Source of the DNA: Inia geoffrensis
Taxonomy: Eukaryota; Chordata; Mammalia; Artiodactyla; Iniidae
NCBI GenBank assembly: GCA_036417435.1
Contig: CM070903.1
Span: forward strand, 93,703,001 to 93,767,000
DNA: 64,000 bases
Reading direction: 5' to 3'
In this document: positions 1 through 12,300 of the stretch, piece after piece
Position numbering within the stretch: position 1 is the first letter of the stretch
How the letters are laid out: the number at the start of each line of letters is the position of its first letter
Made by a program: the position numbers and the translations under genes
The notes under the pieces: generated by a model
Told to the model about the DNA's origin: nothing
Seen by the model: only the letters and a program-made list of their open reading frames with translations
Databases searched by the model: none

Positions 1-1040
1 AATATAACATGTTTATCTTAAACATATATGAGAGTCCTATTTTTAACTTTTGAAAAATTATACTTTAACACAAAAATTAACTACGTCTGTGGGCAACTAT
101 TTCATCAGAATTTTATTAACATTAAAAATTGTCTACAACTCAAATGGTGCCACATACTCCAAAAGGTAAACCATAGGGATTTTGAAAGAGGGAGAGTTAT
201 CAATTTTTTTTTCCACATTGCTTCTTGGAGGATGAGTAATGCACCCCCCGCACTCCCCAATTTTCATAGTCTATTCCGCACAATGTGTGAATCTGCTACA
301 CAGTGGGAGGCTGCAGATGGAATTAAGATGGCTAAATTGCTAGCCTTAAAATTAGGACATTATCTTAGATTACGCAGGGTGGTCTGGTGTAATCACAAGG
401 GTCCTTAAATGTGGAAGAGTGAGGCAGAAGAGAAGGTCAGAGTGATGAGATGTGAGAAGGACTTGACCAGCTGTTGCTGCCTTGAAGTTGGAGGAAGGGA
501 ACATGGTTGGCTTCTACAAACCAAAAAAGGCAAGGAGATGGATTCCTCAACTAGATTCTCCAGAAGGGAATGCCGTCCTGCTGACACTTTAATTTTAGCC
601 CGGGGAGACTTGTGTCAAGACTTCTGATGTACACAATTGTCAGATAATAACTTTGTGCTGTTTTGATCCACTACATTTGAGGTAATTTGTTATAGTAGCT
701 ATGGAAAACAAACTTCTCTGCATTTAAAAATGCCATTTGTAATAAAGCTAGTAGGGGAATACAGTTTAGAGCCTCAAGTTCTTAAGCTGGGGGTTGGTAA
801 GGAGAGGGAAAGCAGTACAAAGACTTTGACCTTAGCCTCAGTTTTGCCAATTATCAGTCAAGAGACTAAGAATCTCATTTCCTTTGAGCCTTAAGCTCTT
901 TCCAGCTTCTAAATTCTATGACATTTCAGGGTCTCAGAAAATTTAGTCATCAGGGAAAATAGGCAATGATTCCCCCTCTCTCCGACCTTTGCTAACATCA
1001 GTCACCTCACTAATCCTGCCTACAGTTCTCTTTGAAGGGC
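1..1040. other. Unannotated non-coding DNA
   Basis: No gene or recognisable repeat is seen. A 126-codon frame at 28-408 has no recognisable domain or gene context and reads as chance. Composition is ordinary AT-rich mammalian intergenic or intronic sequence. Confidence 0.6.
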
Positions 1041-1058
1041 ACATTATTTTTCCAGAAA

Positions 1059-1560
1059 TATTTGTTGTACACCTACTGTGTACCAGGCATTCCTCAAGGT
1101 GTTGGAGATACAACAGTGGGCAAGATAGACAAGGCCCTTAATCTCATAGATCTTTTATTACAGTGGAGAAGAGAGAAATACACAGGGAACAAATATGAAA
1201 ATAAATGTAAGTTCAGATAATGATAAGTAAAAAGAAGAATATCAAACAAGGGGATGTGACAGATAAAAATTGGTGTTAATGTGTAAGAAAGAGGTCAGGG
1301 AATATAGGCGATGTGAATTTTATGGAAATAACATATGAGCTCAGAAGGAAATGTTAAGGGGAAGCCTGCCTGTCATGTGATAATCTGAGGTAACAGCATT
1401 CCAGGAAGAGGCAACAGGAAGTCCCTAAGATAGGGATGACCTCAGTGGGTCTAGAAAGAGAGATAATGCCAGGGTGCCCAAGGCATAGCGACCTGGGTGA
1501 ACAGAGGAGGAGATGAAGGGCAGATAGGTAGACAGGGTAGCCAGTGGGGACGTACCAGTG
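1059..1560 (+). repeat. Ancient mammalian interspersed repeat, long copy
   Basis: It opens with the old-repeat signature 'cacctactgtgtaccaggca', followed by 'ggagatacaacagtgggcaa'. It continues through a decayed body to 'cattccaggaagaggcaaca'. The same layout (life-history phrase, duplication-prone middle, 'attccaggcagagg'-like motif) recurs in this window near 22.3, 30.0, 30.6-31.1, 33.2, 34.3 and 56.0 kb. This shows it is a dispersed repeat. I cannot assign the family name without a library search. Confidence 0.55.
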
Positions 1561-3350
1561 TGGTGAACACCATCCTTCTCCAGAGTGACAACATGCCTAC
1601 TCAAATTAACACATATCCCACCTGATCTAACCACTTCATTAAACATTTACCTGCAGGAATGTGTCTACCCCTGCGTGATGGAGAGATCCACTAGAAAATA
1701 CAGCATAAATACTATATTAATGGTGACAAGAATTAAGTAAAAACAAACTTTGTGATGTTCTTCCATACACTGATTTGAAGTATGTATAATGCAAAGGGCT
1801 AAAGATTGCAATACGAAAGAAACAGAGTCATGGTACGGTCAAAGGGAAGGATGAAGGAAGAGTTTAACAAATCATCAAAACAAAAGTAGCAGCACCTCCG
1901 TTAAAAACATAGAATTACTACCTACCTATATCACTAGGGTAAGGCACACATTGCTCCCTGCCGCAAATATACTAAAGACCTTCACAAACAGAGATGAAGA
2001 AAGAAAAATGAGTATTCAGTTCTTTTACGGTTGTTGGTGATTTCCTTTGGGTCTTTGCTGATCGAATTGAGGTTCTAGGCACTGTGCTTATCTTCTTAAC
2101 TCTTGAGATTGATGAATTATCATTCTCTTTTTACTCTGTAATGGCATTATCTAGTAATAATGGTACACCTTTGATGGCAAAATATAGACAGGCGGTCAGA
2201 TTTATAAATGCAAGTTACGTGCCAGCTATGTGCCAGCAGTACTACAGAGGATTGGGGAACTTTCAGTGAGGACTCAGACTGTATCTGATCCCAGTCTTAG
2301 CTCTTTGAAGTAGATCTGATCAGATTTAAATTAGGTGTTTGAAATGGGGGTCATGTCAGCTACAGTAATGGTGAATCATCTGCCTTGGCCTACCATTTAT
2401 TTCCTCTTCTTGTCTGAATAAACTCACTGTTAAGCTGTGGTAGCAAACTGGATCACCCTCACCCTGCTCTTTGCTTCGCAGATTTAGTACAAACTTTGCT
2501 GAGACAACGTTTGACTTGATTGAATTCAACTGTGTCTTCCCACCTCTCACAGACTACCCTCTGTTTGAAATGAGGATACAAAATCAGACTGCTGCTTTCC
2601 TTTGGGTGGACAGGCAGGAAGCACAGAATTGGAAATGAATGATATTTTCATGATCTGGAAATAATGGTGAGCAGATGCCTTTTTTATATCATTCATTCAT
2701 GTCCCCCAAAGGCATTCTGAAGAAGTCTCTGTTAAAATAAATCGATTTGCCTTTTGCTAAAGCTTTGTTTTATAATGTGTCAAGGGGTTTGAAAAATATA
2801 GGCAGTATTCAAAGAAAGCAAAGCAAACACATGGGGTGCTTGCATTATTTACCAATTAGAATTTGGCAAGCACTTCTAGTTTGCATATATTTGTATTAAG
2901 AGAAATGCATTTACACATCGTTAACAAGAATATGAATTCAACTTTTACTGTAGGTCTAGAATGTGTAAATTTCTATGCTTGGCACCATGAGGGGCTCAGA
3001 GAGGAAAAAGAGATTATAGTTTGGCCAGGCAGCAAGACACACAAAGAATTAATAGTTATAAAAAGTACAAGCAAATGTCTGTGGGGACAGTTATTTCTGA
3101 CTGTCTTACTTGGAAAATAGGATAAGAAAATAATCCTGGAGTACAAAATGTCCTTATAGTAAAAATTTCTCATAATCTGTGGTACCTATGTACAGGAGCC
3201 ATATACATTTGGATTATAAATAAAATCCATTCAGTTCACACACTTAGCTTGGCAAGACAATATGAATCAATTTCTTTGTAATAAAAAAATACTCATTTCA
3301 TTTCTAATTAAGCTAAGAACAGTACTGCACGCATTCTGTCTGTATCCTTG
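1561..3350. other. Unannotated non-coding DNA
   Basis: No gene is seen. A short stretch near 2200-2275 ('gtgccagctatgtgccagca') may be another scrap of the old 'tactatgtgccaggc' repeat family, but it is too short to call. Confidence 0.5.
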
Positions 3351-3363
3351 TACTGGTGCATTT

Positions 3364-3430
3364 GTTGGACAGATAAGCATTGAGTGCCTATGACATGCCA
3401 GGTCCTGGGCCTGAGGTTAAGAATCTTTTG
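3364..3430 (+). repeat. Fragment of ancient interspersed repeat
   Basis: The phrase 'attgagtgcctatgacatgc' followed by 'caggtcctgggcctgagg' matches the start of the old repeat also seen at 1059 and 29990. Only the first 60-70 bases are recognisable. Confidence 0.45.
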
Positions 3431-3499
3431 GGGTCTCATCCTATGTAGGATCTGGGCACTGCCATCATATTGGGAGATAGAATAAAAGGTTACATTGGC

Positions 3500-4950
3500 C
3501 AAGTATGTTGTCTTTGTTCACAATTACCATGTTTTTTTGGTAAATCTTGCCCTCTTCATCACAGATGAGCTGTACAAAACAATGTAGAGTCCTCATGTAA
3601 CCCCTACAAGTCTAAATGCCAACCTACTAGGTCTGAGCACCCAGATAGTTTTTATTTACTGTTCTTTTCACTCTTTTCAGACCTACTTAGTTCTCCAGAG
3701 GTATAAACCCTCAAAACATAAGCACCATTCATTTTTCAAATCTCATCGGGCTGGAAGAAGAGGAAAGAGAAAAAAGAATTTTTAATATCCTTCCACTTTT
3801 CCCACAGATGGCTAAATCGGCAGCTCTTGGGGCTGGGCAGGGTTATTTTGTCCATTGTGAGTCTTTGATGTGTGTAACTCTGAAAGCAGTCCAGGGTCTA
3901 GGGAAAGGGAGGATAAGGCAAATATGCAGGAAATCATACTTCACACTCCCAACAAGAAATATGGAATAATCTAGGAGGCTCACGCCAATTGAGTATCAAG
4001 TTTTTTCCAGTCCTGTACTAGGTCTGGCTGGGTAAATAAAGGCACATCTCTGCCTTCTAAAGCCTATTAGTTTCACAAGAATAGGAACATTTGGTGCTGC
4101 CTGGGTTCTAGTGCTCTTTTCCCTTTTCCACACAGGTCTTCAGAATGCTACTTAAGAAGGGAAGCCCAGCAAGCAGTTCTCAGTAGAGATCTTAGCCTGC
4201 ATTATCTCACCAGGAGATGAAAAGAAGGTGTGGGAAACTCCAGGAGGCAAGTTCTCTAGAGCACTGACAGGTGTCCAAAGCAGTTCAGAATGAAGAGCAG
4301 TGAGAGGATGAGTCTAGAACATAAGGCACTCCTTCCTTGTCTGGGAGTAGGGGACCTCAGTAGAGAGCAGTGATGAGAGGTTTTGAGCAAATAAGGCGTT
4401 TGGGTGGAAGCCTGTGAGTCAAGGGAAGTGGTGTGAGGTAAGAGAAGGGCTCTCTCCGGAAAGATGGAAGGGTGTTCTAGCTAAAATGCAATTCAGAATT
4501 TTGTCAAGGATTGGCCCTGCTTCTGTGGTGCCTGATATAGCCTCCTCGATCTGGACCTGCCTCTTTGACCTGGGTGGCTGACAGCTGATGTGAGCCTGGA
4601 GAACACCATCTGAGTTCACTCCTCCCACCACAGACACAGAGGAGACCAAAGGAGGAAAGGAACATGATGCCTCCTCAAGGCCTTTGGAGTATCTGCTCAG
4701 GAGATGACCTGGGATTATTCTGAGAATGCATGCTGCATTTTCTTGATTTGAAATCAAATCATCTGTTCTTACTTTTGGTTTGAAACAAATACAGTCAACA
4801 TAGCTAAAGAGTTCTGGTAGACTCATTTGGACTTTAACAGTTGAGGTGTTTGCCCAGTTGCTCCATTTGTTATTCTAGGTTCTAGACTAATCAAATTAAC
4901 CATATGACTTCCATATTTACTTCAACTATGTTGATTAAAATATTTAATAA
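3500..4950. other. Unannotated non-coding DNA
   Basis: Slightly GC-richer than its surroundings, with no recognisable repeat. The minus strand carries a 135-codon open frame at 4419-4826. It shows no domain or paired splice signals, so I do not call it a gene. Confidence 0.5.
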
Positions 4951-4954
4951 AAAT

Positions 4955-5060
4955 AATCACAGCCACTGGCTATTGAGCACCGGATACCAGGCATTATATT
5001 GAAGCACTTTACATGTAGTTATCTCAGTAACCTTCACAAGAGCCTTCTAAGGTTGAACTT
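4955..5060 (-). repeat. MIR SINE fragment
   Basis: The plus strand reads as the complement of the MIR 3' half. 'tattgagcaccggataccag' and 'gcactttacatgtagttatc' match the diagnostic MIR segment in which a cell-wide 'gtgccaggca...gctttacatg' phrase precedes 'tcctcacaa'. The copy is decayed and partial. Confidence 0.65.
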
Positions 5061-5439
5061 ATAGAATAAAAGCTCTGACAAATAGTCTTTAAAACAGAGT
5101 CCTTCTCTACAATATATTGTGGAAGCATATTAAAATTAAAAGAGCACACATTTACTAATCAGAATTTAAGTGCTACTGCATTTCTTATTTAAAAATATAT
5201 ACAATGTATAGTCATCTGTCTCAATATTTTCTAAATGCAAAATCATAGAAATTAGAAAGAGAGATATACTTTCAGGTGGTTTAATTCATTATTTTACTGT
5301 TGTAAAACTTAACTTCCAAATGCCTATGCTAATACAACTTAAAAAGAAATACAAAAGAACTGCACATATATAGATACTATGACTGCAAAAACATATAAAA
5401 CTCCTGAAGAGTTGAAAACTTTAAAAATGGCTGCTATAA

Positions 5440-5830
5440 TAGAAAAGAATGAAATAAAATAATGCCATTTGCAGCTACATGGATGGACCTAGAGATGATC
5501 ATATTAAGCGTAGTAAGTCAGACAGAGAAAGGCAAATACCATAGGTTATCACCTATATGTGGAATCTAAAATATGACACAAATGAGCTTATCTACAAAAC
5601 AGAAACAGACTCACAGACATAGAGAACAGACTCGTGGTTGCCAAGGTCAGTGGGGGGAAAGATGGACTGGGAGTTTGGGATTAGCAGATGCAAACTATTA
5701 TATATAGAATAGATGAACTATAGAATAGGTCCTACTATATAGCACAGGGTACTGAACTATATTCAGTACCCTGTGATAAGTCATAAGGGAAGAGAAAAAA
5801 TGGCAGCTGTAACATAAGCATTAAAATATT
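5440..5830 (+). mobile_element. L1 LINE 3' end, 5'-truncated
   Basis: It begins inside the ORF2 C-terminal code ('ccatttgcagctacatggat', then 'ggacctagagatgatcatat'). It continues through the typical artiodactyl/cetacean L1 3' UTR ('agaaacagactcacagacat', 'cctactatatagcacagggt') and ends near a decayed A-rich tail. It is severely 5'-truncated, with no coding capacity. It contains a perfect palindrome at 5743-5775. Confidence 0.9.
5743..5775. repeat. Perfect inverted repeat in L1 3' UTR
   Basis: Two 14-bp arms, 'cacagggtactgaa' and 'ttcagtaccctgtg', are separated by the 5-nt spacer 'ctata'. They lie in the 3' UTR of the L1 fragment. The L1 consensus has a partial dyad at this point; in this copy the pairing is complete. 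Confidence 0.9.
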
Positions 5831-8299
5831 TTCAGTAACAAAAATACAGTTACTTTGATGTTTCAATGTTAACTAAAGTTAAAATGTTCATTTATTATTA
5901 TGTTTGGAGAGTTGTACAGACTAATTAAAAAAGAAGTGCTGAAGTAATAGTGAACAGTGGAATTCTAAAATATCTCCATTTTCTTTTTGAAAATTGTAAT
6001 GATATAATATTTAGCTTTAACCTCAGGCTAATTGTATTCTGAAAAGGGAATATGACAGAATCAATGTTAAGATTTTCAAGGGCTTTGATTTCAATATCTT
6101 AGTTTTCTTAAGAGGGAAATTCAGTGGATTCCTAAGGGTAAAATTACCACAAATATATTTTCATGTCACTTGAGATATTTGTTGAACATATAAAAATGGT
6201 TTTTTATTTTGAATCATATTGAAATTAATAAAAGTGCCACAATAATTTGCTAACTATTTGTGTTAATCACAATTAAATAATTTCTGGATCAAGAGGCTTT
6301 GTGGCCATATGGTCACGTGACTACTTTTCTAAGTTCCATTTCTGCCAACTCATTGCCGGTAATCACGTTTAAATCCTTCTTTAATAAACCCCTGCAGACT
6401 AAGATATGCTATCTGGAGGTGGGTAATCCAGAAGGATTTATAGGTGGCATCTAAAAAAAAAAACCTGTTTGAAGTTTAGTTAATATGCATTTTAATATTT
6501 TGCCTGCCTAGAAATTCAAAAGTTGGAAAGTTGTGGTAGATGATATACTAAACTGTCTTAGACATAAAAGAGTATCCGTGTTAACAACAAAGTCTTCATC
6601 TCTGAAGCTTTTCTAGGGTGTTAGTCATAGAAACACCATAATCTTCTATAATTTACCATGCACAGATACAAATCCAACTAATCAGATTACATTTTTTGCT
6701 TCCTCATGAGCTTATACTGTCTCAGAACTTTCACCCCAAGGTTTATTGTTTAGGAAAGAAAAAACCCTATATTTAGTGGAGAAAATACCAACAGAATCTG
6801 ATACACTCCACTGAAACCACAAGGACTTCAGTTACCATTCATGAATGAGTTTATCTTATGAACTAATCCAGTGACTGATCAGCTGAAATGTCCAATAAAG
6901 ACTTCTTTACATCAGCGGAAACACAATTAATCCATGCTTTTGCTTAATTAAATTTTAAGTTAAAAAATTTTTTTGACATGCAGAGGCTACTTCACCCTCT
7001 GGAAACACATATAGGGTGTTGCAGAATCTTAAACTATATTCTGATTCATTGTCCTTAAAGAACAACAAAACTACTCTCGCATTAGAATTTATTAAAGACT
7101 TGAGCTAATGATATGCTAATTTTATGAAGTTTTTAAAAAACAAAACAAAACCCCCCACTACTGTAAAAAAATTAGAGATTTGGAGAAATAAACCATATTT
7201 AATTAATGATTATCATCTGATTTAATTTTACTTATGGAGATACAAGCCTGTTTTACATTTAATAGAAAAGTATAAAACCTGTTTTGGGCATGAGTTCCTT
7301 TCCTTAAAAATCTTAATATTATTGCTTCAAGAAAAATATCTGTACAGTCATTATAATTTTAAAATAGAAGTTCTGTATTATCTGAATCAAATTATGATAT
7401 CTACCCAGAAAATCTGTTTTGTGTCTATGTTGCTATGGAAATTTTTTTTAAAAATAAAGAATGATTTGATTAAGTCTCTGATAATAACAGAATAGCCACG
7501 GCTTTATCACTCAAATCTAGAAATTCTGTAGAAGTAGACCTAATAAAAAAAAAAAACTGCCTCTTTCAAGACCTTGCTTCATGAGAAATTCCACAACTCC
7601 TAGTCTATATTCATGTCAGACGGCATCCTATGTTGATGATGCTGGAGGAGAGGGGATGGAAGGGTGTTCTCTGCTCTTTCATCCAGTTTCTTCATATATC
7701 TGGGTACCCTGGATGAATCGGAGCTATATCTGCCTTCTGAAGCTGAAACACCATGGTTGATGATGGAATAACAGTGCCCTGGGCAAGGGCATATCTGTTC
7801 AGTGACACATTCAAATCTGTCTGCAAAAAATTGTAAAGGAAGTGTTTTCTCTTTTATAAGAAAAAAAATCCAGAAGTCCTAACAAAAAAATAAGGGCAAT
7901 TTACTTGAGCGATATGTATCAATACTCACTGAGGGCTAAAATCCTGCCCTCCGCCACTCCTGTGCACCTCACTGACTTTGGTGAGGGCCGGCCAGATATT
8001 TAGTCTCGAATAACAGCTTTTTTAGATGAGTCACACTCAGGTTCTCCTCTACTTCTTCCCCACAGTAACATAAGAATATTTCAGCTGCATCTCTGTTGCC
8101 ATGGAAAAAGGAACATTCTGAAAAGCAGGCAGGATTATGAGTTGAAGGCAAAGCCTAATAAGTAGGGGACAGAAAGAACTCAGGTTGAAAACATATACAT
8201 ACCACAGCTAATATTACAGAAAAATGGCAGCTTGAATAACAAGGAAAAAAGAATAGAATTCCATTGAATCTTTGACCTTTTAGATAAAACACTTTGAGT
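5831..8299. other. Unannotated AT-rich DNA
   Basis: No gene and no confidently recognisable repeat. A-rich runs occur near 6452 and 7543. A slightly GC-richer stretch at 7615-7800 and 7940-8160 carries only chance frames. Confidence 0.5.
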
Positions 8300-8310
8300 T
8301 TCAAAACTAT

Positions 8311-8368
8311 TTTTCGGGGTTTTTTTTTGTTTTTTTTTTGTCTTTCACTTTTTGGGTTTTTTTTTTCA
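8311..8368. repeat. T-rich low-complexity tract
   Basis: Alternating T runs with short G groups ('ggggtttttttttg', then 'gggttttttttttc'). It could be a decayed retrotransposon tail, but no body is recognisable next to it. Confidence 0.7.
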
Positions 8369-8671
8369 ATAGTAGAAAAACATCCTCATGCTTAGGAATA
8401 AAGTAGGCTCACTATTTTCACCACCTGGCACATGGCTGGCAGATACAAGGCCATTGCGCAGCAAACAGCGGATAACTGGATTCCATCTACACAGTGAACC
8501 TGCTAGATCATCAGCAGTCTTTTCAGTTGGAAACAGACGTGACTAAGAGATGCCGGGAACCAGCCTCTGTATTTAGCTTAGTGGAGCAAGAAGGTTTGTG
8601 TTGGACCCAGGTCATTTTATCCCAAATTCCTCAGGTAACATGGGTATTGTGCATACAAGACACGTGTCAAG

Positions 8672-8890
8672 GGAGAGAGATAAGAAAAAAGAGAGACATC
8701 AAGAGATAGGATGTGTCAAGATAGTAAGACGAGAAAAAAGAAGTGGATTGAGAGTGTAAGAAGCAAGAGGAAGAAACAGAAATGGGAAAAGAAAGATGCA
8801 TAAGAGAAAAAGAAGGTATGATCAAAGAATAATGAGCAGAAAGAGGAAATGAATGGGAAGAAATATGAATGAAAAAGAGAACACAAAGGC
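8672..8890. repeat. Purine-rich strand-asymmetric tract
   Basis: About 220 bases in which the plus strand is dominated by A and G, with repeated 'agaaaaagaaga', 'gagaaaa' and 'ggaagaaa' words. Translations on both strands are low-complexity artefacts (Lys/Arg-rich or Phe/Ser-rich). No tandem unit is clear. Confidence 0.7.
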
Positions 8891-9049
8891 GAAAAAAATC
8901 TACCTTCAACAAGAAACTTCACCTAAAAGGTCTGAGAAAATTAGGTAAAGGAGAACCACGGAAAGAAGTAAGTTCAGTGCATGTTAACATTGTCATAGAC
9001 TCATTATCTTGTCCATTTAATGAGGTGTCTATCCCTCACACCCTAAGCA

Positions 9050-9649
9050 TGTAACCCAGCAAGACACTACAGCATCTTCCTGGGACCAACCCCTGCCCCC
9101 ATGACCTCTGCCTGCCTCTTGTTTGTAGAAAAACTATAGTGTCCCAGGCCTCCCCTGAGCCAAAAAAGCCTGGCTCAGAACGAATGACCGAAAGGATGTG
9201 AATATGTAGTGACACAAGGAACAGTCAGGCCAGCAGATCTTGTAACAATATCTGATGCACATTTCCTGAGTTGTTTTACAGATACTAAAACTCCTACAAA
9301 ATAGAAGACATTAACTACTTGATGATCATGAATCACAGCCCTCAGACCTACTGGAGCCTGAGGATTGATAATGTTAACCCCTGTGACACCACCCTGTTAC
9401 CGTACCTTCAACCTATCAGAGAATTTTTCACAAGCTGATCACAAACCCAGTGACTCCCCTCCCTACCTGGCCTTTAAAAGTCGTTCCTGAAACCTACCAG
9501 AGAGTTTGGGTTTTTTGAGCATTAGCTGTCCTGGACTCCTCGTCTGGTGTCTTACAATGAATGCTGCACTTTCCTTCACCACAACCCGGTGTCAGTAGAT
9601 TGGCCTTAACGGCAAGCAGGTGAGTGGACCCAAGTTTGGTTCAGTAACA
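9050..9649 (+). mobile_element. Solo LTR, ERV class I-like
   Basis: About 600 bp, opening near a TG and ending near 'tcagtaaca'. It has an LTR-like order: a long U3, a TATA-like 'ctttaaaag' at 9472-9480, a T-rich/'gagcattagctg' R-like region, a polyadenylation-like 'aatgaa' at 9556-9561, then 'accacaacccggtgtcagta' and 'gtggacccaagtttggttca'. That ending is typical of class I endogenous retroviral LTRs. No gag, pol or env remnant follows, so it looks like a solo LTR. Exact boundaries and flanking duplications were not resolved. Confidence 0.7.
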
Positions 9650-10285
9650 GGCACATACTTTAGTTGAGAGTGGATGGCAATCCTGGTGGGTGTGACAAAT
9701 CTCTTTCAAGGTTGCCCTCACCTTTTACATTTAAGCTCTGAGAAGAACTTGAGGATTTTCTGACATCTTGATCCCTACTTCTTGTTAGACCTCATTCATC
9801 CAAACTTAGAATCCCTGGATCTCCAGGCTGCAATTTAACCCAACTGTCCCCGGGGTGACAAAGCTGTCAGTGACCCACCATTGCTGAGGGGAGGTGATGC
9901 CATGCAGTAAGGAGATGAGTAAAGAGGTGAGAGACCTGGAATCAATCTCAGCAGAGCCACTAAGGAAAAGAGACCTTAGCAGAGGTGAGAACAAACAAAC
10001 CAGTTTCTACCTTCGGGATCTAAGCATTTACAGATTCTGAGGATAGTACTTCTCTAGATGAGATAAAAAGGTTATCAGCACTTTGGACCCCCACGCTATT
10101 GAAATGTTTCTTCTGATGGCTAAGGAGGATAACTAGTGAGAGGAGGGCTAACTGGTCTTTTTAAGGTCGAGTAAGATAAAGTTGCCCACTTTAATGGCTG
10201 AGAGGGAGGCTGGAGTGAGATTTTAGTCCCAGATAAAAGCCCATAGAAGAGGAAAGAGTTGTTAATATTATTACCTTGTGACCTT
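9650..10285. other. Unannotated non-coding DNA
   Basis: Downstream of the LTR there is no retroviral internal sequence I can recognise and no gene. Confidence 0.5.
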
Positions 10286-10289
10286 TATT

Positions 10290-10530
10290 AGTTGAAATTA
10301 ATCTTTCCTCAACATTCATAGCACTGTCTCTGAAATCTTATTCTACTGAAGTATTTACCACTTTCTGCTATGTGTACCAATTCACACCTCATCACGTCCG
10401 ATAGACTGTAGGGATGTTCAGTGCTGAATCTGTGTCTGATTAATCTTAATGCCTTCCACAGCACCTAGACAGAGCCTGTGCACAGTAAGCACTCACTTTA
10501 CATGTGGTGTATAAATGACAGAAGCAGTAG
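10290..10530 (+). repeat. L2 LINE 3' end
   Basis: Decayed L2 order: 'actgtagggatgttcagtgc' (the 'actgtaagctccatgagggc' segment), then 'cacagcacctagacagagcc' and 'gcacagtaagcactcacttt' at the 3' end. Only the last part of the element is present. Confidence 0.7.
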
Positions 10531-10639
10531 AGGAGGTCTGTTTCTGGGCCAGGATATGAAGACTTAAGCTCTGTGCTGATTTTGAGACAATTGAATTGAG
10601 AACAAAGAATTCAAGCCTCAGAAGTTGAGTGGCCAGTGT

Positions 10640-10890
10640 CTGAGTTATTATTAATAATAACTATAAATTACTATCATGTGCTAGGAGCTTTCAAAGTTAC
10701 ATTTCCTCCCAGCATTGACACTGAAAGGTAGCTGTTATTATCTCCACCTTACAGATGAGGAAACAGGGAATTAAGTACTTTGTCCAAGGGGCCATAATGA
10801 GTAAAGGGCAGAGGCCAGAAGGCAGAATTCAAAGCCAGGGCTGTTGGTGCCTTAGTACTGGAACCCAGGCCCCCTGCTGGCCAGACCGGG
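10640..10890 (-). repeat. MIR SINE
   Basis: The plus strand shows the MIR complement: 'tgtgctaggagctttcaaag', 'ttacagatgaggaaacaggg', 'ttgtccaaggggccataatg' and 'gcagaattcaaagccagggc'. Most of the element is present with scattered substitutions. Confidence 0.85.
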
Positions 10891-10974
10891 AACTCTCAAA
10901 CTTCCCCTGTCAAATCTGGTCTCCAGAGAAAGGTCTTCATGCCTAGATGTCCAGAAAAAAGGTCACCGGGGAAA

Positions 10975-11190
10975 AAAATGGCAGACTAACTTGACTATAA
11001 TGTGGGCTTTGGACAGATGTGTATACGTGTGTGTGCATAACTGTTTGTAGGAAGAAAAAAGGGCAAACGTTAGTATGTCAATGCTAGAGAGCTCTTGGGA
11101 TTATAGGTGACCTTGATGTATTTTCCAAATTTTCTACAGTGGATATGTGTTACTTTTATAATCAGAAAAATATACTAAAATGTGATTTTA
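10975..11190 (+). repeat. Old L1 (L1M-type) 3' UTR end
   Basis: 'cttgggattataggtgacct', 'ttttccaaattttctacagt' and 'gttacttttataatcagaaa' are the closing words of old mammalian L1 3' ends. The body upstream is not recognisable. Confidence 0.6.
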
Positions 11191-11199
11191 AAGCAGTTT

Positions 11200-12060
11200 T
11201 CACAACAGATTGCTTTAATAAACATACAAACACACTCACACATGAGATAATGGTAATTATTTTGAAGGTTGCAACCATGGATTTTGTGGGATTTTGACTG
11301 ACCATATCTATTTCCATTTTCTAATAGCAGGCTCAATTGTCTTTAGGAAACATATGCTGTCCTCACTGAACACAGCCTAGCAGGATTGTATTCCAGTTCC
11401 CTCCCTCTCCTAGCATTTTTTCAAAGTCAAGCTAATTGGTTCCTCCTTTATTAGAATTTGAATCTAGAATTTCAGTAGAGCAGCAAACAGGTTGTAAATA
11501 TTTGGAATTCACTCATCTTGGTATGGCTCCCCTGACCACTCTGTACCTGATATAAACTGTACCTACAGTTCTGTCTTACTTCTCCAGCAACATGACTTGG
11601 TTCTTGCATTTCCAATCTTGGTTCTCCAACCTTCCTGTGATTTTGTGGCCTCCCACTGTATTTCAGTACATTTCCTTTTGCTTAGGGTAGTCAGAGTTGT
11701 CTTCTGTTTCTTGCAACCAGAGATCACTTCACTTGTATTTAATCTATAGTCTTGAAGAAATGGCTAAAGAAAAGCTCATTAGCTTATTAGTGTTGGCTTC
11801 AAGATATACAAGAATTTTGGCTCACTATTAGAACACAACACATGCACTACATTGCTGAAATGTAGCCTTGTTTTTTCAGTCCTATGCTCTATTTGTTAAA
11901 ACTGTTTACGTAAAACTTTCTCACTTTCTGTGGGTATGGCCTATTCAACATTTCAGCAAAGATGATGGCTGAAAAGGATAGTGATTTTTTTGCCATTCAT
12001 GGATCCGCAATAACAAGACATGCTACAAAATACTTTGTTCCAAATAGATCAAATGAAATA
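11200..12060. other. Unannotated non-coding DNA
   Basis: No gene. The stretch at 11500-11760 has an old-repeat look ('cttctgtttcttgcaaccag'), but I cannot name a family. Confidence 0.45.
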
Positions 12061-12064
12061 TTCA

Positions 12065-12300
12065 TTAAGAGCATGGACTCAGGGGCTTAACCACCTGAGT
12101 GGTCTAATTAATTCCTACTTCTCCACTTGCAAGCTAAATGACCTTGGGAAAGCTACTTAACCTTCAGTTTTTTTCACCTGTAAAATTGAGATAATAACAG
12201 TTCCTATTCATAGAGTTGTTGTAAAGATTAATAAAGTCAACATATTTAAAGCACTTAAGACAGAGCCTGGCATATACAAAGTTCTACATGTGTTAGTTAA
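12065..12300 (+). repeat. MIR SINE
   Basis: Nearly full MIR order: 'taagagcatggactcagggg', 'agctaaatgaccttgggaaa', 'taaaattgagataataacag', 'gagttgttgtaaagattaat' and 'agacagagcctggcatatac'. Confidence 0.9.

Noticed and set aside
28..408. 126-codon plus-strand frame
   Set aside because: No domain or motif and no neighbouring exon signals; composition is like the surrounding DNA.
4419..4826. Minus-strand 135-codon open frame
   Set aside because: No recognisable domain, no matching splice context, and no sign of a processed pseudogene tail. Length is within chance expectation for 64 kb.
9650..10285. Internal retroviral genes next to the 9-kb LTR
   Set aside because: No gag, pol or env-like reading frames or motifs on either side; it is treated as a solo LTR.
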